Shown here one piece after another: positions 14,891 through 22,831 of a stretch of 37,696 bases of DNA. The first letter of the stretch is position 1. Each line of letters starts with the position of its first letter. Source of the DNA: Chromatiales bacterium (GTDB taxonomy: Bacteria; Pseudomonadota; Gammaproteobacteria; Steroidobacterales; GCA-2729495); the NCBI GenBank assembly GCA_002688175.1, contig NZCC01000009.1:1-37696 (forward strand), given 5' to 3'. The translations under genes and the position numbers were made by a program. Under the pieces are notes generated by a model. It did not search any database. It was not told where the DNA came from and worked only from the letters and a program-made list of their open reading frames with translations.

Positions 14891-15205
14891 CGTATTCGAT
14901 TTCCTGGATCGCAGCGCGATTTCAATTATTGATAGTCCTTTGCCTATTTGCAATGCTGGAGACTGCCGTTCAGGCTCAGAACAGGTATCATACCCGGCTT
15001 TGCCGGACACCCACGAAAGGTAGTGGCCCGGTAAAAGTGTGGTCAGACTCGCAACTGCAAGAGTGATTTCCGGCCGCGCTTCGTACGCCAGTGCTGGGCT
15101 TAGCGGCTTGAAGCCGCTTCCGCTGGCTGTGTTTTACATTGGTTGTTGATGTTTGCAACCGCATTTGGGGCTCAACCCCATCTTTTTACCGGGAAATAAG
15201 GGCAA
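14891..15205. other. Intergenic region between HNH-type gene and thrA
   Basis: No gene longer than a short peptide. It holds a near-perfect palindrome AGCGGCTT-G-AAGCCGCT (15102-15118), a 10-base inverted repeat CCCGGTAAAA/TTTTACCGGG (15027-15036 and 15184-15193), and a terminator-like element just before thrA. It must contain the promoters of both divergent genes, but I could not identify convincing -35/-10 pairs. Confidence 0.45.
15141..15199 (+). promoter_or_regulatory. Possible transcription-attenuation leader of thrA
   Basis: Two small hairpins occur just before thrA: GGTTG/CAACC (15141-15145 and 15156-15160), then TGGGG-CTCAA-CCCCA (15166-15180) followed by TCTTTTT, an intrinsic-terminator shape. 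A 16-codon ORF (15149-15199) runs through the second hairpin, includes two threonine codons and stops six bases before the thrA ATG. Known thr operons of enteric bacteria use a leader peptide rich in Thr and Ile codons; two Thr codons and short stems make this only a weak parallel. Confidence 0.3.
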
Positions 15206-17698
15206 ATGACCCAGAACGCTTGGCAAGTCCATAAATTTGGCGGCAGTAGCCTGGCCGATGCGCAATGTTTTAGCCGGGTAGCGGACATTCTGTTAACGGA
15301 GTCTTCAGCCCGGCAGGCTGTTGTAGTGTCGGCCATGGGCGGCAAGACAGATGCGTTATTAACCCTGGTCTCGGCGGCAGAGGTTTCCGCCGCTGCCATT
15401 GAGCCAGGTCTGCTAACAATTAAAGAACGCTATGCGCAGACCGTGCAGGAGCTGATCGGGGGCACACCGGCGGCAGATGCGATCATGGACCAGTTTCAGG
15501 CCGAGCTCGGTGATGCTGCGGATGTATTGCAGGCGATCTCGCTGGTCAGGGCGGCCGCCGACCGCAGCAGATCCCTGATTTCCGGATTTGGCGAAATTTG
15601 GTCAGCACGACTGTTGAGTGCATTTCTCGCCAATAAGGTCGCTAATGAAGACCGCGAATGCGACGTTAAATGGGTCGATGCACGTGAACTTATCGTCGTC
15701 AGGCACGGCGAAATGGGCCCGGCTGTTCAGTGGGATGCATCCCGAGAAAAAATGTCACGCCATTTCACCACTGAAACCAATGGTATCGCCGTTATAACCG
15801 GCTTTATTGCTTCGGACCCGGAAGGACTGCAAACAACGCTGGGGCGCAATGGCAGTGATTTTTCGGCCTCCATTATGGCTACGTTGCTGGATGCGGAGTC
15901 GATTCACATTTGGACTGATGTTGATGGTGTCATGAGTGCGGACCCGAACCGGGTGCCTGAAGCTACGGTGATATCGGACCTGTCATACAGTGAAGCGATG
16001 GAACTCGCATACTTTGGTGCAAAAGTCATTCATCCGCAAACGATGTCGCCTGCTGTAGAGCAAGCCATTCCGATCTGGATTAAGAATACTTTCAACCCGG
16101 CGGCGCGAGGATCAAGAATCGGCCTGGCCGACAATGTCAATGCAGGAATCAAAGGTGTGACTTCGGTGGACGATGTTGTGCTTGTCAACCTTGAAGGAGC
16201 GGGCATGATCGGCGTGCCCGGCACTGCCGATAGATTATTTGGCGCGCTCCGCGATGCGAGCATATCGGTTACGCTGATTTCACAGGCCAGTTCGGAACAT
16301 TCAATTTGCTTTGCGGTACCGAAGAGTGCAGCCGCTACGGTTAGCCCGGTTGTCCGGCAGGCTTTTCGCAATGAGCTTGAGCAGAACCTGATTCAGAATG
16401 TCGAGGTTCAGGATCAATGCAGCATTATTGCTGTGGTCGGCGATGGCATGGCCGGGTTACCCGGAATTTCAGCCAAGTTTTTTGGCACACTTGGCGGAGC
16501 CGGTATTAACGTTAAAGCCATTGCTCAAGGCTCGTCGGAGCGTAATATCTCGGCAGTCATCAGTCTGGCAGATGAGACGCGTGCACTGCGTGCTGTGCAT
16601 TCAGGATTCTATTTATCCACCAAAACCATTTCAATCGGTTTGATCGGGCCCGGTAATGTGGGCGGCATGTTGCTGGACCAGATGGCCGCCCAGGCGGAGC
16701 AGTTACGGACTGATTTCAGTCTTGATTATCGGGTACGCGCTATTGCCACCTCGTCACGCATGCATCTGGCCGAACGTTTCGTGGACCTGAGCAATTGGCG
16801 CAGTGCCCTTGAAAGCAGCAGTGAGCCGCTTGACTGGGATGTGTTCTCTGCGCATGTCAATGCTGAGCACCTGCCACATGCCGCAATCGTTGATTGCAGT
16901 GCCAGTCAACAAGTGGCTGAGAGATACCTGGACTGGTTTACGGACGGGATTCATGTCGTGACGCCAAACAAGAAAGCGCACAGTGGTGCATTGGAGTATT
17001 ACCACGCAATGCATCAGCAGCGTCATCAGCATGGTGCGCATTTCCTGTACGAGACGACTGTTGGGGCCGCATTACCGATTATTGAAACGCTACGCGATCT
17101 CCGTCAGACCGGGGACGAGATTACCAGTATCGAGGGGATTTTCTCCGGTACACTCGCATATCTATTTAATGTGTTCGATGGTGACGTTCCCTTTTCACAG
17201 ATTGTCCGTGAGGCACGGGATAATGGCTATACGGAACCTGACCCGCGTGACGATTTATCAGGCATGGATGTAGCCCGTAAAGTCATTATCCTGGCACGTG
17301 AAATGGGTATGCAGCTAGAACTGGATGATCTTGTTATCGAAAGCCTGGTGCCCGATGGGCTCGGCCAAGGAAACGTCGATGATTTTCTCAATGCCTTGCC
17401 GAAATTTGATGCGGCCATGAAACAGCGCTGGAGTGATGCGCACGCGAATGGGCATATCCTGCGTTATGTCGGACGTCTGAGTCATAATGACGGCGCAACG
17501 GTGCGACTGGAATCATTACCTGCTGATCACGCGTTTGGCAACATGAACCTGACCGACAACATCGTACGCTACGTGTCGCGTCGGTACAGTGATAATCCCC
17601 TCGTAGTTCAGGGGCCAGGTGCCGGGCCGGCAGTCACTGCGGCCGGTGTATTTGCCGACCTGTTGCGGCTGGCATCTTATCTTGGTGCGCATCGCTGA
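15206..17698 (+). CDS. thrA: Bifunctional aspartokinase/homoserine dehydrogenase
   Basis: 830 residues, near the 820 of E. coli ThrA. The aspartokinase part starts with HKFGGSSLAD (residues 9-18) and has TTLGRNGSDFSASIMA and WTDVDGVMSADP, typical of the catalytic core. A pair of ACT regulatory domains follows (GVPGTADRLFGAL, SISVTLISQASSEHSICFAV, then GISAKFFGTLGGAGINVKAI with QGSSERNISAV). The C-terminal homoserine dehydrogenase begins at about residue 472 with IGLIGPGNVGGMLL, the NAD(P) loop, and contains VTPNKKAHSG and YTEPDPRDDLSGMDVARK. It performs the first and third steps from aspartate to threonine and methionine, and the family is inhibited by threonine. AAGGG lies three bases before the ATG. 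thrC follows after 10 bases, so the two form an operon, but homoserine kinase (thrB) is missing from between them. Confidence 0.96.
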   Translation: MTQNAWQVHKFGGSSLADAQCFSRVADILLTESSARQAVVVSAMGGKTDALLTLVSAAEVSAAAIEPGLLTIKERYAQTVQELIGGTPAADAIMDQFQAELGDAADVLQAISLVRAAADRSRSLISGFGEIWSARLLSAFLANKVANEDRECDVKWVDARELIVVRHGEMGPAVQWDASREKMSRHFTTETNGIAVITGFIASDPEGLQTTLGRNGSDFSASIMATLLDAESIHIWTDVDGVMSADPNRVPEATVISDLSYSEAMELAYFGAKVIHPQTMSPAVEQAIPIWIKNTFNPAARGSRIGLADNVNAGIKGVTSVDDVVLVNLEGAGMIGVPGTADRLFGALRDASISVTLISQASSEHSICFAVPKSAAATVSPVVRQAFRNELEQNLIQNVEVQDQCSIIAVVGDGMAGLPGISAKFFGTLGGAGINVKAIAQGSSERNISAVISLADETRALRAVHSGFYLSTKTISIGLIGPGNVGGMLLDQMAAQAEQLRTDFSLDYRVRAIATSSRMHLAERFVDLSNWRSALESSSEPLDWDVFSAHVNAEHLPHAAIVDCSASQQVAERYLDWFTDGIHVVTPNKKAHSGALEYYHAMHQQRHQHGAHFLYETTVGAALPIIETLRDLRQTGDEITSIEGIFSGTLAYLFNVFDGDVPFSQIVREARDNGYTEPDPRDDLSGMDVARKVIILAREMGMQLELDDLVIESLVPDGLGQGNVDDFLNALPKFDAAMKQRWSDAHANGHILRYVGRLSHNDGATVRLESLPADHAFGNMNLTDNIVRYVSRRYSDNPLVVQGPGAGPAVTAAGVFADLLRLASYLGAHR

Positions 17699-17708
17699 GC
17701 TTGTTGAT

Positions 17709-19010
17709 ATGAAGTTCATCAGTACCCGTACCGGGCATGCAGTGCGTATCGAGCAGGCCATTATGAGCGGCACAGCGCCTGATGGCGGACTCTATGTTCC
17801 GGATAGCTTGCCAAGCTATGAGATTGATACGTTCGACGGCCTGGATATTTTCGCTGCCATAGCGGCGCAATTCCTGGCGCCATTTTTCAGCGGCTCAAGC
17901 CTTGAATCGGTCCTGCCGGGCATTTGCCATGAAGCCCTGGACTTTCCTGTACCGTTAATTCGTTTGCCCGATGAGCCACATGCTATATCGGTGCTGGAGC
18001 TGTTTCACGGTCCCACGGCTGCCTTCAAGGATGTCGGCGCACGATTCCTGGCTGCAACGATGGTCTCAATCATCGAGAAAGGTGAGTTTGCGCAACCGCT
18101 TGTTACCATTCTTGTCGCAACATCAGGCGATACCGGCGGTGCGGTTGCGGCTGCATATCACCGTAAACCCGGTACCCGGGTTGTCGTTCTGTTTCCCGAT
18201 GGGCGGGTATCACCACGACAACAGCATCAACTGACGTGCTGGGGCGATAATGTCGTCGCACTGGCGGTACGTGGTGAGTTCGATGACTGTCAGCGACTGG
18301 TTAAAGCCGCATTTGCTGATCCAGCTCTGAATTCTGCGCATAACCTGGTTTCAGCGAACAGTATCAATGTCGGTCGCTTGCTGCCGCAGGCAGCGTATTA
18401 CGCGAAATGCAGCCTCGAACATTATCGTGCCACCGGAGCAGTGAGCAATTTTATCGTACCAACCGGCAACCTCGGCAACGGGTTTGCCTGCGTCTGGGCG
18501 AGGCGTATGGGCATGCCGATTGGTCGCATCGTGTTTGCAACGAATGAAAATGCGACCATTCCGGATTTCCTGCTCAGCGGGGAATATGAGCCGCGACCGA
18601 GTAAAGCGACCCTGGCCTCGGCGATGGACGTTGGAGACCCGAGCAACATGGAACGATTACAAGCGCTGTGTGGTGATGTTGACGGCATACGTGAAATTGT
18701 CAGCGCACAGTCCGTCAGCGATGCTGTTATTCGCGCGACGATCAGAGATGAATACGAACGTCATGGAACTGCCTGGTGCCCACACACAGCGACCGGCCTG
18801 CATGTTTATCGCAATTTACCGGAAGCAGAAAAACAAGCAGGACACTGGGTTGTCGTTGCCACCGCTCATGCAGCAAAGTTCGATACAATCGTTGAGCCTT
18901 TGCTGGATCAGCAAATCGAGCCGCCGGTCGAGTTGGCCCGGTTGCTCGACTGGTCTGTTGATTATAAAACCATCGATGCAGAGCTGGATCAGGTTGCACA
19001 GGCGCTTTAA
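17709..19010 (+). CDS. thrC: Threonine synthase
   Basis: 433 residues from the ATG at 17709, matching the E. coli-type enzyme (about 428). It starts MKFISTRTGHAVRIEQAI, then GTAPDGGLYVPDSLP. The pyridoxal-phosphate lysine is Lys107 in FHGPTAAFKDVGARFLA, followed by VATSGDTGGAVAAA for phosphate binding and FIVPTGNLGNGFAC. It converts O-phosphohomoserine to threonine. The open frame extends upstream into thrA, but that extra sequence is not conserved and 17709 gives the family N-terminus; the ribosome site is weak, consistent with translational coupling to thrA, whose stop lies 10 bases before. Its substrate must come from a homoserine kinase encoded elsewhere. Confidence 0.96.
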   Translation: MKFISTRTGHAVRIEQAIMSGTAPDGGLYVPDSLPSYEIDTFDGLDIFAAIAAQFLAPFFSGSSLESVLPGICHEALDFPVPLIRLPDEPHAISVLELFHGPTAAFKDVGARFLAATMVSIIEKGEFAQPLVTILVATSGDTGGAVAAAYHRKPGTRVVVLFPDGRVSPRQQHQLTCWGDNVVALAVRGEFDDCQRLVKAAFADPALNSAHNLVSANSINVGRLLPQAAYYAKCSLEHYRATGAVSNFIVPTGNLGNGFACVWARRMGMPIGRIVFATNENATIPDFLLSGEYEPRPSKATLASAMDVGDPSNMERLQALCGDVDGIREIVSAQSVSDAVIRATIRDEYERHGTAWCPHTATGLHVYRNLPEAEKQAGHWVVVATAHAAKFDTIVEPLLDQQIEPPVELARLLDWSVDYKTIDAELDQVAQAL

Positions 19011-19040
19011 GTTAACCGTTCGGTCGGGTGCCAATAAGAC

Positions 19041-19631
19041 ATGAATGCGTTATTGCAGCATGAAATGCTGATTCCGGTCATTGGCGGCAGCGTTTTGCTG
19101 CTGGTTCTCATCGGTATTGCCATCTATTACAAGCGCAGGTCTCAGCGACCGGAGCAGCGCCTGCGGTCTGTAGCCAAAGACCTGTTGGCTGATTTTCTGA
19201 TCCCGAACGGTGACGACGGCGAGATTACCGTCGGGCTGGCGCTGCTAACTCGATGTGGTATCGTGATTGTCGATCTGAAGGATGTCGAGGGGAATGTTTT
19301 CGGCAGCGATTCCATGCAGGACTGGACGGTTATCTCAGACGACCGTCGGTTTACATTCAGCAATCCCCAGTTTGCGCTCTACGATCGCTTGGCTGCAGTT
19401 CGGCGACTCGTCGACGACATCCCGGTTACCGGTTATGTGGCATTTACAAAACGGGGTGAATTCAGCAAGGGGCAACCTTCCGATGTTATTCAACTGGATG
19501 TGCTGGTGAACAATTTGCAGGCCGAGAGCCAGGAAGGCGCGGGCGATGAGATGCTGTCCTGGCTGTCGCAATGGGACTCATTGCGTGAAATGGCAGTTAC
19601 CATGCAGGTCGATCACCTGATGAAAAATTAG
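19041..19631 (+). CDS. Membrane-anchored protein with NERD-like domain
   Basis: 196 residues. One N-terminal membrane helix (about 10-29, LIPVIGGSVLLLVLIGIAIY) is followed by a basic stretch, KRRSQRP. The soluble part has features of the NERD (nuclease-related) domain: GIVIVDLKDVEGNVFGS, corresponding to the conserved D-x-K and glycine region, then a tryptophan strand (DWTVI), FSNPQFALYDRLAAV and GYVAFTKRGEF. NERD domains belong to the restriction endonuclease-like superfamily and are often single-pass membrane proteins of unknown substrate. It lies 30 bases after thrC, so it may be transcribed with it, and 14 bases before the secreted hydrolase. A role in threonine synthesis is not implied. 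Confidence 0.7.
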   Translation: MNALLQHEMLIPVIGGSVLLLVLIGIAIYYKRRSQRPEQRLRSVAKDLLADFLIPNGDDGEITVGLALLTRCGIVIVDLKDVEGNVFGSDSMQDWTVISDDRRFTFSNPQFALYDRLAAVRRLVDDIPVTGYVAFTKRGEFSKGQPSDVIQLDVLVNNLQAESQEGAGDEMLSWLSQWDSLREMAVTMQVDHLMKN

Positions 19632-19645
19632 AAGCCTTCAATGTT

Positions 19646-20935
19646 TTGTTGAAATATTTCTGCAGCAAAACGATTACTGTTTATTTGGCAGGCAATTTGC
19701 TGGTTAGCCTGGTTTACGCTGACAATTGTAATTTCTCCGGCGCTACTCTGGTTTCGGGGGAAGATACAGATTTTATTCTTTGTGGCGATCAGTTGCCGGT
19801 AAACATATCAATCAATTTCCGTGATCCCGACATGATGGATGTTGTTTATCTGCAGTCACTGCAACGTTGTGCTGTTGACGATAAACGCAATGGATTTCAT
19901 GTTGTACTGAATGCGCGACACGTTGGTGAGACTGCTCTTGAAGTAGTTGATAGCATGACCAGTCAGAAAATTTGCAGCAGCAATGTTCAGATCCTGCCAC
20001 CGCAAAATCAGGAAGTACCCGCCTGGCACAATTCGATGCCGCTTGAGGATGCCCGTTACTTAGATGTAAACGGTATCAGGACGCGCTATTTCGATCGGGG
20101 GAAAGGACCTGTACTTATCCTGGTGCATGGCGGCCAGGCTGGAGGCGCCAATAACAGTGCACAGAAGTGGGAGCAGAACTTCACTGAATTGTCACGTAAC
20201 TTTCGTGTTATTGCGTTAGACCGTCTGGCTCAAGCGGGCACTGCCAATCTTCCGGCAGCAGAGGATTACGCGGAATATTTTGCCCGTGATGCACAGCACC
20301 TGGAGGATTTTGTAATTGCGCTTGGTCTAAGAAATGTCGCGCTGGTTGGGCATTCGCAAGGAGGCTGGCCGGTTACCCGGCTCGCATTACAAAGACCCGA
20401 CCTGGTGAGTTGCCTGGTCAACGTGGATACGGTCATGGTACCCGATAACATGGAGCTGATGCGTGAAGCGCTTGCTTTCATCCTCTATACCGCCCGTTTT
20501 ACTGACCCGCCAACCGGTCCAACGATACACAGCGCTCGGCGGGCAATGGCGCTGCGCTATCCGAGTGGTAATAACATTACTACGGCCAAAGCACAGCGGG
20601 TGGCGAACCAATATCAATCGCCCAAAACAGCCGTTGCCCGCAAGCACATGGCAGCACTGCGGATGAATCCTTTGCATCCGAGCTTCAAGGCACTGAAGCA
20701 GCAAGCTTACGCTGATTTCAACAGCGGGAAACTACAGGTGCGCAGCCTGGTAATTTGGGGCGAACAAGACCCGCAGGTTCCACTGGGTCTGGGTCAGGAG
20801 TTCAATGCTCAGCTGGCGGCCGCCAATGTTGCAACAAAGCTCGTGGTGATTAAAGGCGCAGGTCATGCGCCCTTTGTGGAGTTCCCACATGCCTTTAATA
20901 AGCAGATCATCCGTTATTGTAATGATGTTCGCTGA
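19646..20935 (+). CDS. Secreted alpha/beta hydrolase
   Basis: About 429 residues. The N-terminus is a signal peptide (TVYLAGNLLVSLVYA, probable cleavage before DNCNF at about residue 26), so the enzyme is likely periplasmic or secreted. A domain of about 100 residues without recognised motif precedes the alpha/beta-hydrolase domain: LILVHGGQAGG for the oxyanion loop, the nucleophile elbow GHSQGGWP, a probable acid in WGEQDPQVPLG and the catalytic histidine in GAGHAPFVEFP, giving a full Ser-Asp-His triad. Substrate unknown; esterase, lipase-like or C-C hydrolase activities are all possible. Initiation must use TTG at 19646 or the adjacent TTG at 19649; no ATG is available in frame before the signal peptide, and the ribosome site is weak. 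Confidence 0.85.
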   Translation: MLKYFCSKTITVYLAGNLLVSLVYADNCNFSGATLVSGEDTDFILCGDQLPVNISINFRDPDMMDVVYLQSLQRCAVDDKRNGFHVVLNARHVGETALEVVDSMTSQKICSSNVQILPPQNQEVPAWHNSMPLEDARYLDVNGIRTRYFDRGKGPVLILVHGGQAGGANNSAQKWEQNFTELSRNFRVIALDRLAQAGTANLPAAEDYAEYFARDAQHLEDFVIALGLRNVALVGHSQGGWPVTRLALQRPDLVSCLVNVDTVMVPDNMELMREALAFILYTARFTDPPTGPTIHSARRAMALRYPSGNNITTAKAQRVANQYQSPKTAVARKHMAALRMNPLHPSFKALKQQAYADFNSGKLQVRSLVIWGEQDPQVPLGLGQEFNAQLAAANVATKLVVIKGAGHAPFVEFPHAFNKQIIRYCNDVR

Positions 20936-21127
20936 CTGAAGAGTACGATAGTGACCAATCAGCAAAAGGCGAGCAGGAATATGGAAAAAATACATTGATG
21001 ACAATATTGGTAAAGCAACCTTCCATGTATGGACGATTTGTAATGTTCTGGTAACCGCTGTGTCAGAGGGGATTCGTTAGAGTATCACTCGTGGCCAGAG
21101 ACCCCCCTTCTTTGGTCACGATCCTCC

Positions 21128-21160
21128 GCCAAGCCCCGCTCCTCCAGCGGGGTTTTGGCG
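21128..21160 (+). terminator. Strong intrinsic terminator
   Basis: CCCCGCT (21134-21140) and AGCGGGG (21146-21152) form a 7-base GC-rich stem with a CCTCC loop, followed by TTTT; CGCCAA and TTGGCG extend the stem outside a small mismatch. It lies about 200 bases after the hydrolase gene and 48 bases past the stop of the convergent tatD, and could serve both directions. Confidence 0.6.
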
Positions 21161-21207
21161 TTATGGGCTTTGTTACCAGGCCATGATGGCAGAGCCGGAG
21201 CAGGTAC

Positions 21208-22005
21208 TCAGTTTGCTGATAATCTAAACAGCGCCTCAGTATTGCGAGTCGCAGCATCGGCAACACTTTTCGGTGTCTGGCCCATGCAGCGGGCGACAGA
21301 TTCCAGGATGTGTGGCAGCACCGAAGGTTCGTTACGGCGTCCATCGGGCTTTGCCTGCAGATCTCGGGGTAGTAAGTAGGGTGCATCTGTTTCCAGCAGG
21401 ATGCGATCAAGCGGCAGATACTGCGCTGCCTCGCGCAGATCGTGACCGCGGCGCTCGTCGCAGATCCAGCCTGTAATGCCGATGTACAGACCCAGGTCAA
21501 GACAGGCGCGCATCTCGTCGCGGGTGCCGGTAAAGCAGTGTGCGACGCCACCGGGAATTTCATCAAGTGCGTTCGCGAGTACGGCGATAAAATCATCATG
21601 TGCATCACGTTGATGCAAAAAGACGGGTTTTTGTACTTCAATGGCAAGTTTCAGCTGTTTTTCAAATGCCACGAGTTGGGCTTCTCGCGGCGAGTAGTTG
21701 CGAAAATAGTCTAGTCCGCACTCACCGACAGCTACAATCTGTGGCTGGGTCGCGAGCTTGCCGAGTGCCTTGAGCGAGTCGTCGTCGAGTTCCTCGGCAT
21801 GATGCGGATGCACGCCGGCAGTCGCATACAAGGTGCCATGATGCAGATTGGCAAGTGCCAGTGCATCGCTGCTGGCTTCAAGTGTTGTCCCGGTTACAAT
21901 CTGGCGGCTAACACCAGCAGCGATCGCCCGTTGCAAGACCTCGTCACGATCCTTGTCAAATGCGTTATGGGTCAGATTTGCGCCAATATCGATCAGTTTA
22001 TGCAT
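21208..22005 (-). CDS. tatD: TatD family metal-dependent deoxyribonuclease
   Basis: 265 residues, close to E. coli TatD (260) and more like it than like YcfH or YjjV. Landmarks: MHKLIDIGANLTHNAF, where TatD also lacks the usual H-x-H; TAGVHPHHAEEL; VGECGLDYFRNYSP with a metal-binding glutamate; PVFLHQRDAH; AHCFTGTRDEM; GITGWICDERRG; and the final metal aspartate in LETDAPYLLPRDL. The family is a magnesium-dependent 3'-5' exonuclease active on DNA and RNA, acting in the cytoplasm in oxidative damage repair and RNA quality control. Its ATG overlaps the end of the sirtuin gene by eight bases, so the two are translationally coupled. Confidence 0.94.
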   Translation of the reverse strand: MHKLIDIGANLTHNAFDKDRDEVLQRAIAAGVSRQIVTGTTLEASSDALALANLHHGTLYATAGVHPHHAEELDDDSLKALGKLATQPQIVAVGECGLDYFRNYSPREAQLVAFEKQLKLAIEVQKPVFLHQRDAHDDFIAVLANALDEIPGGVAHCFTGTRDEMRACLDLGLYIGITGWICDERRGHDLREAAQYLPLDRILLETDAPYLLPRDLQAKPDGRRNEPSVLPHILESVARCMGQTPKSVADAATRNTEALFRLSAN

Positions 22006-22765
22006 GGTCAGATGTCTGTTTTAGTGCGCTAACAAGTTTGGGCAATATCGCACCACTTGGACCCTTAAGTATGTAATCGCAATCGTCTGTTAGCGGTGTT
22101 TCAGCCGGGTTGATTTCGATCAGCGTCGCACCATTTTGTTTGGCGAGTAGTGCAAGACCAGCTGCCGGTTGAACCTGTGCCGAGGTACCAATTGCGAAAA
22201 ATACATCGCAGGTTTCAACCGCCGCGAGCGCGCGTTGCAGCACCGCCGCGGGAATCGATTCACCAAACCAGACGACAGCCGGCCTGATCATTGCTCCACA
22301 TTGCTCACAGCGGGGCGGACTTTCTGTATCACCCTGAATGCCGGTGGCCGGGTGACCATCGGTGCACCGGCTGAGCATGATATTGCCGTGAAACTCGATA
22401 ACGTCATCGTTACCGGCACGTTGATGCAGCCCATCGACATTCTGCGTGATCAGAGTTAATTGTTTGACAAGTTTTGTGAGTGCTGCAATTGCCGTGTGGC
22501 CGGGATTTGGGTCAGTTTTGCTAACGAGTTGTCGCCGCCATTCATACCAGTCCGAAACCAGTTGCGGGTTACGCGCGAAGGCTTCAGGTGTCGCAAGATC
22601 TTCGGGGCGATACTTGGCCCACAGGCCCGTCTGTGCGTCACGAAAAGTTGGGATACCGCTTTCGGCCGAGGTGCCTGAACCGGTCATCACGACAATGTGT
22701 CGTGAGTCAACGAGCGCATCGATAAGAGCCGGAGGAAAAACATCGATTTCACGGTCAGAGCCCAT
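21998..22765 (-). CDS. cobB: NAD-dependent protein deacylase, sirtuin (CobB-like)
   Basis: 255 residues. NAD-binding GSGTSAESGIPTFRD (29-43) and TQNVDGLHQRAG (108-119) with catalytic His126 identify a sirtuin. WYEWRR supplies Tyr74 and Arg77, the Y-x-x-R pair that marks class III sirtuins able to remove succinyl and malonyl as well as acetyl groups. Cys134, Cys153 and Cys156 are visible; only one cysteine occurs in the first half of the zinc site, as also in E. coli CobB. It regulates metabolic enzymes by lysine deacylation. It is the upstream partner of tatD with an eight-base overlap. acnA ends about 65 bases upstream on the same strand, so a longer operon is possible. Confidence 0.93.
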   Translation of the reverse strand: MGSDREIDVFPPALIDALVDSRHIVVMTGSGTSAESGIPTFRDAQTGLWAKYRPEDLATPEAFARNPQLVSDWYEWRRQLVSKTDPNPGHTAIAALTKLVKQLTLITQNVDGLHQRAGNDDVIEFHGNIMLSRCTDGHPATGIQGDTESPPRCEQCGAMIRPAVVWFGESIPAAVLQRALAAVETCDVFFAIGTSAQVQPAAGLALLAKQNGATLIEINPAETPLTDDCDYILKGPSGAILPKLVSALKQTSDHA

Positions 22766-22831
22766 GGTTTAACCCGGACAACCAACCAGAAATACCACCA
22801 GCAGGAGGGGCTTTAGTCACGTCTCCCCGCA

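Noticed and set aside
14891-15010. 40-codon upstream extension of the HNH-type gene
   Set aside because: The sequence is not protein-like and the ATG at 14890 has a better ribosome site and begins a plausible domain.
17619-17708. 30-codon upstream extension of thrC
   Set aside because: It lies inside thrA and the threonine synthase family begins at the MKFIST start.
18484-19044. 186-codon plus-strand open frame
   Set aside because: Alternative frame within thrC; thrC has conserved PLP-enzyme motifs through this stretch.
21063-21647. 194-codon minus-strand open frame
   Set aside because: Overlaps tatD in another frame, spans a terminator hairpin and has a composition typical of an out-of-frame shadow.
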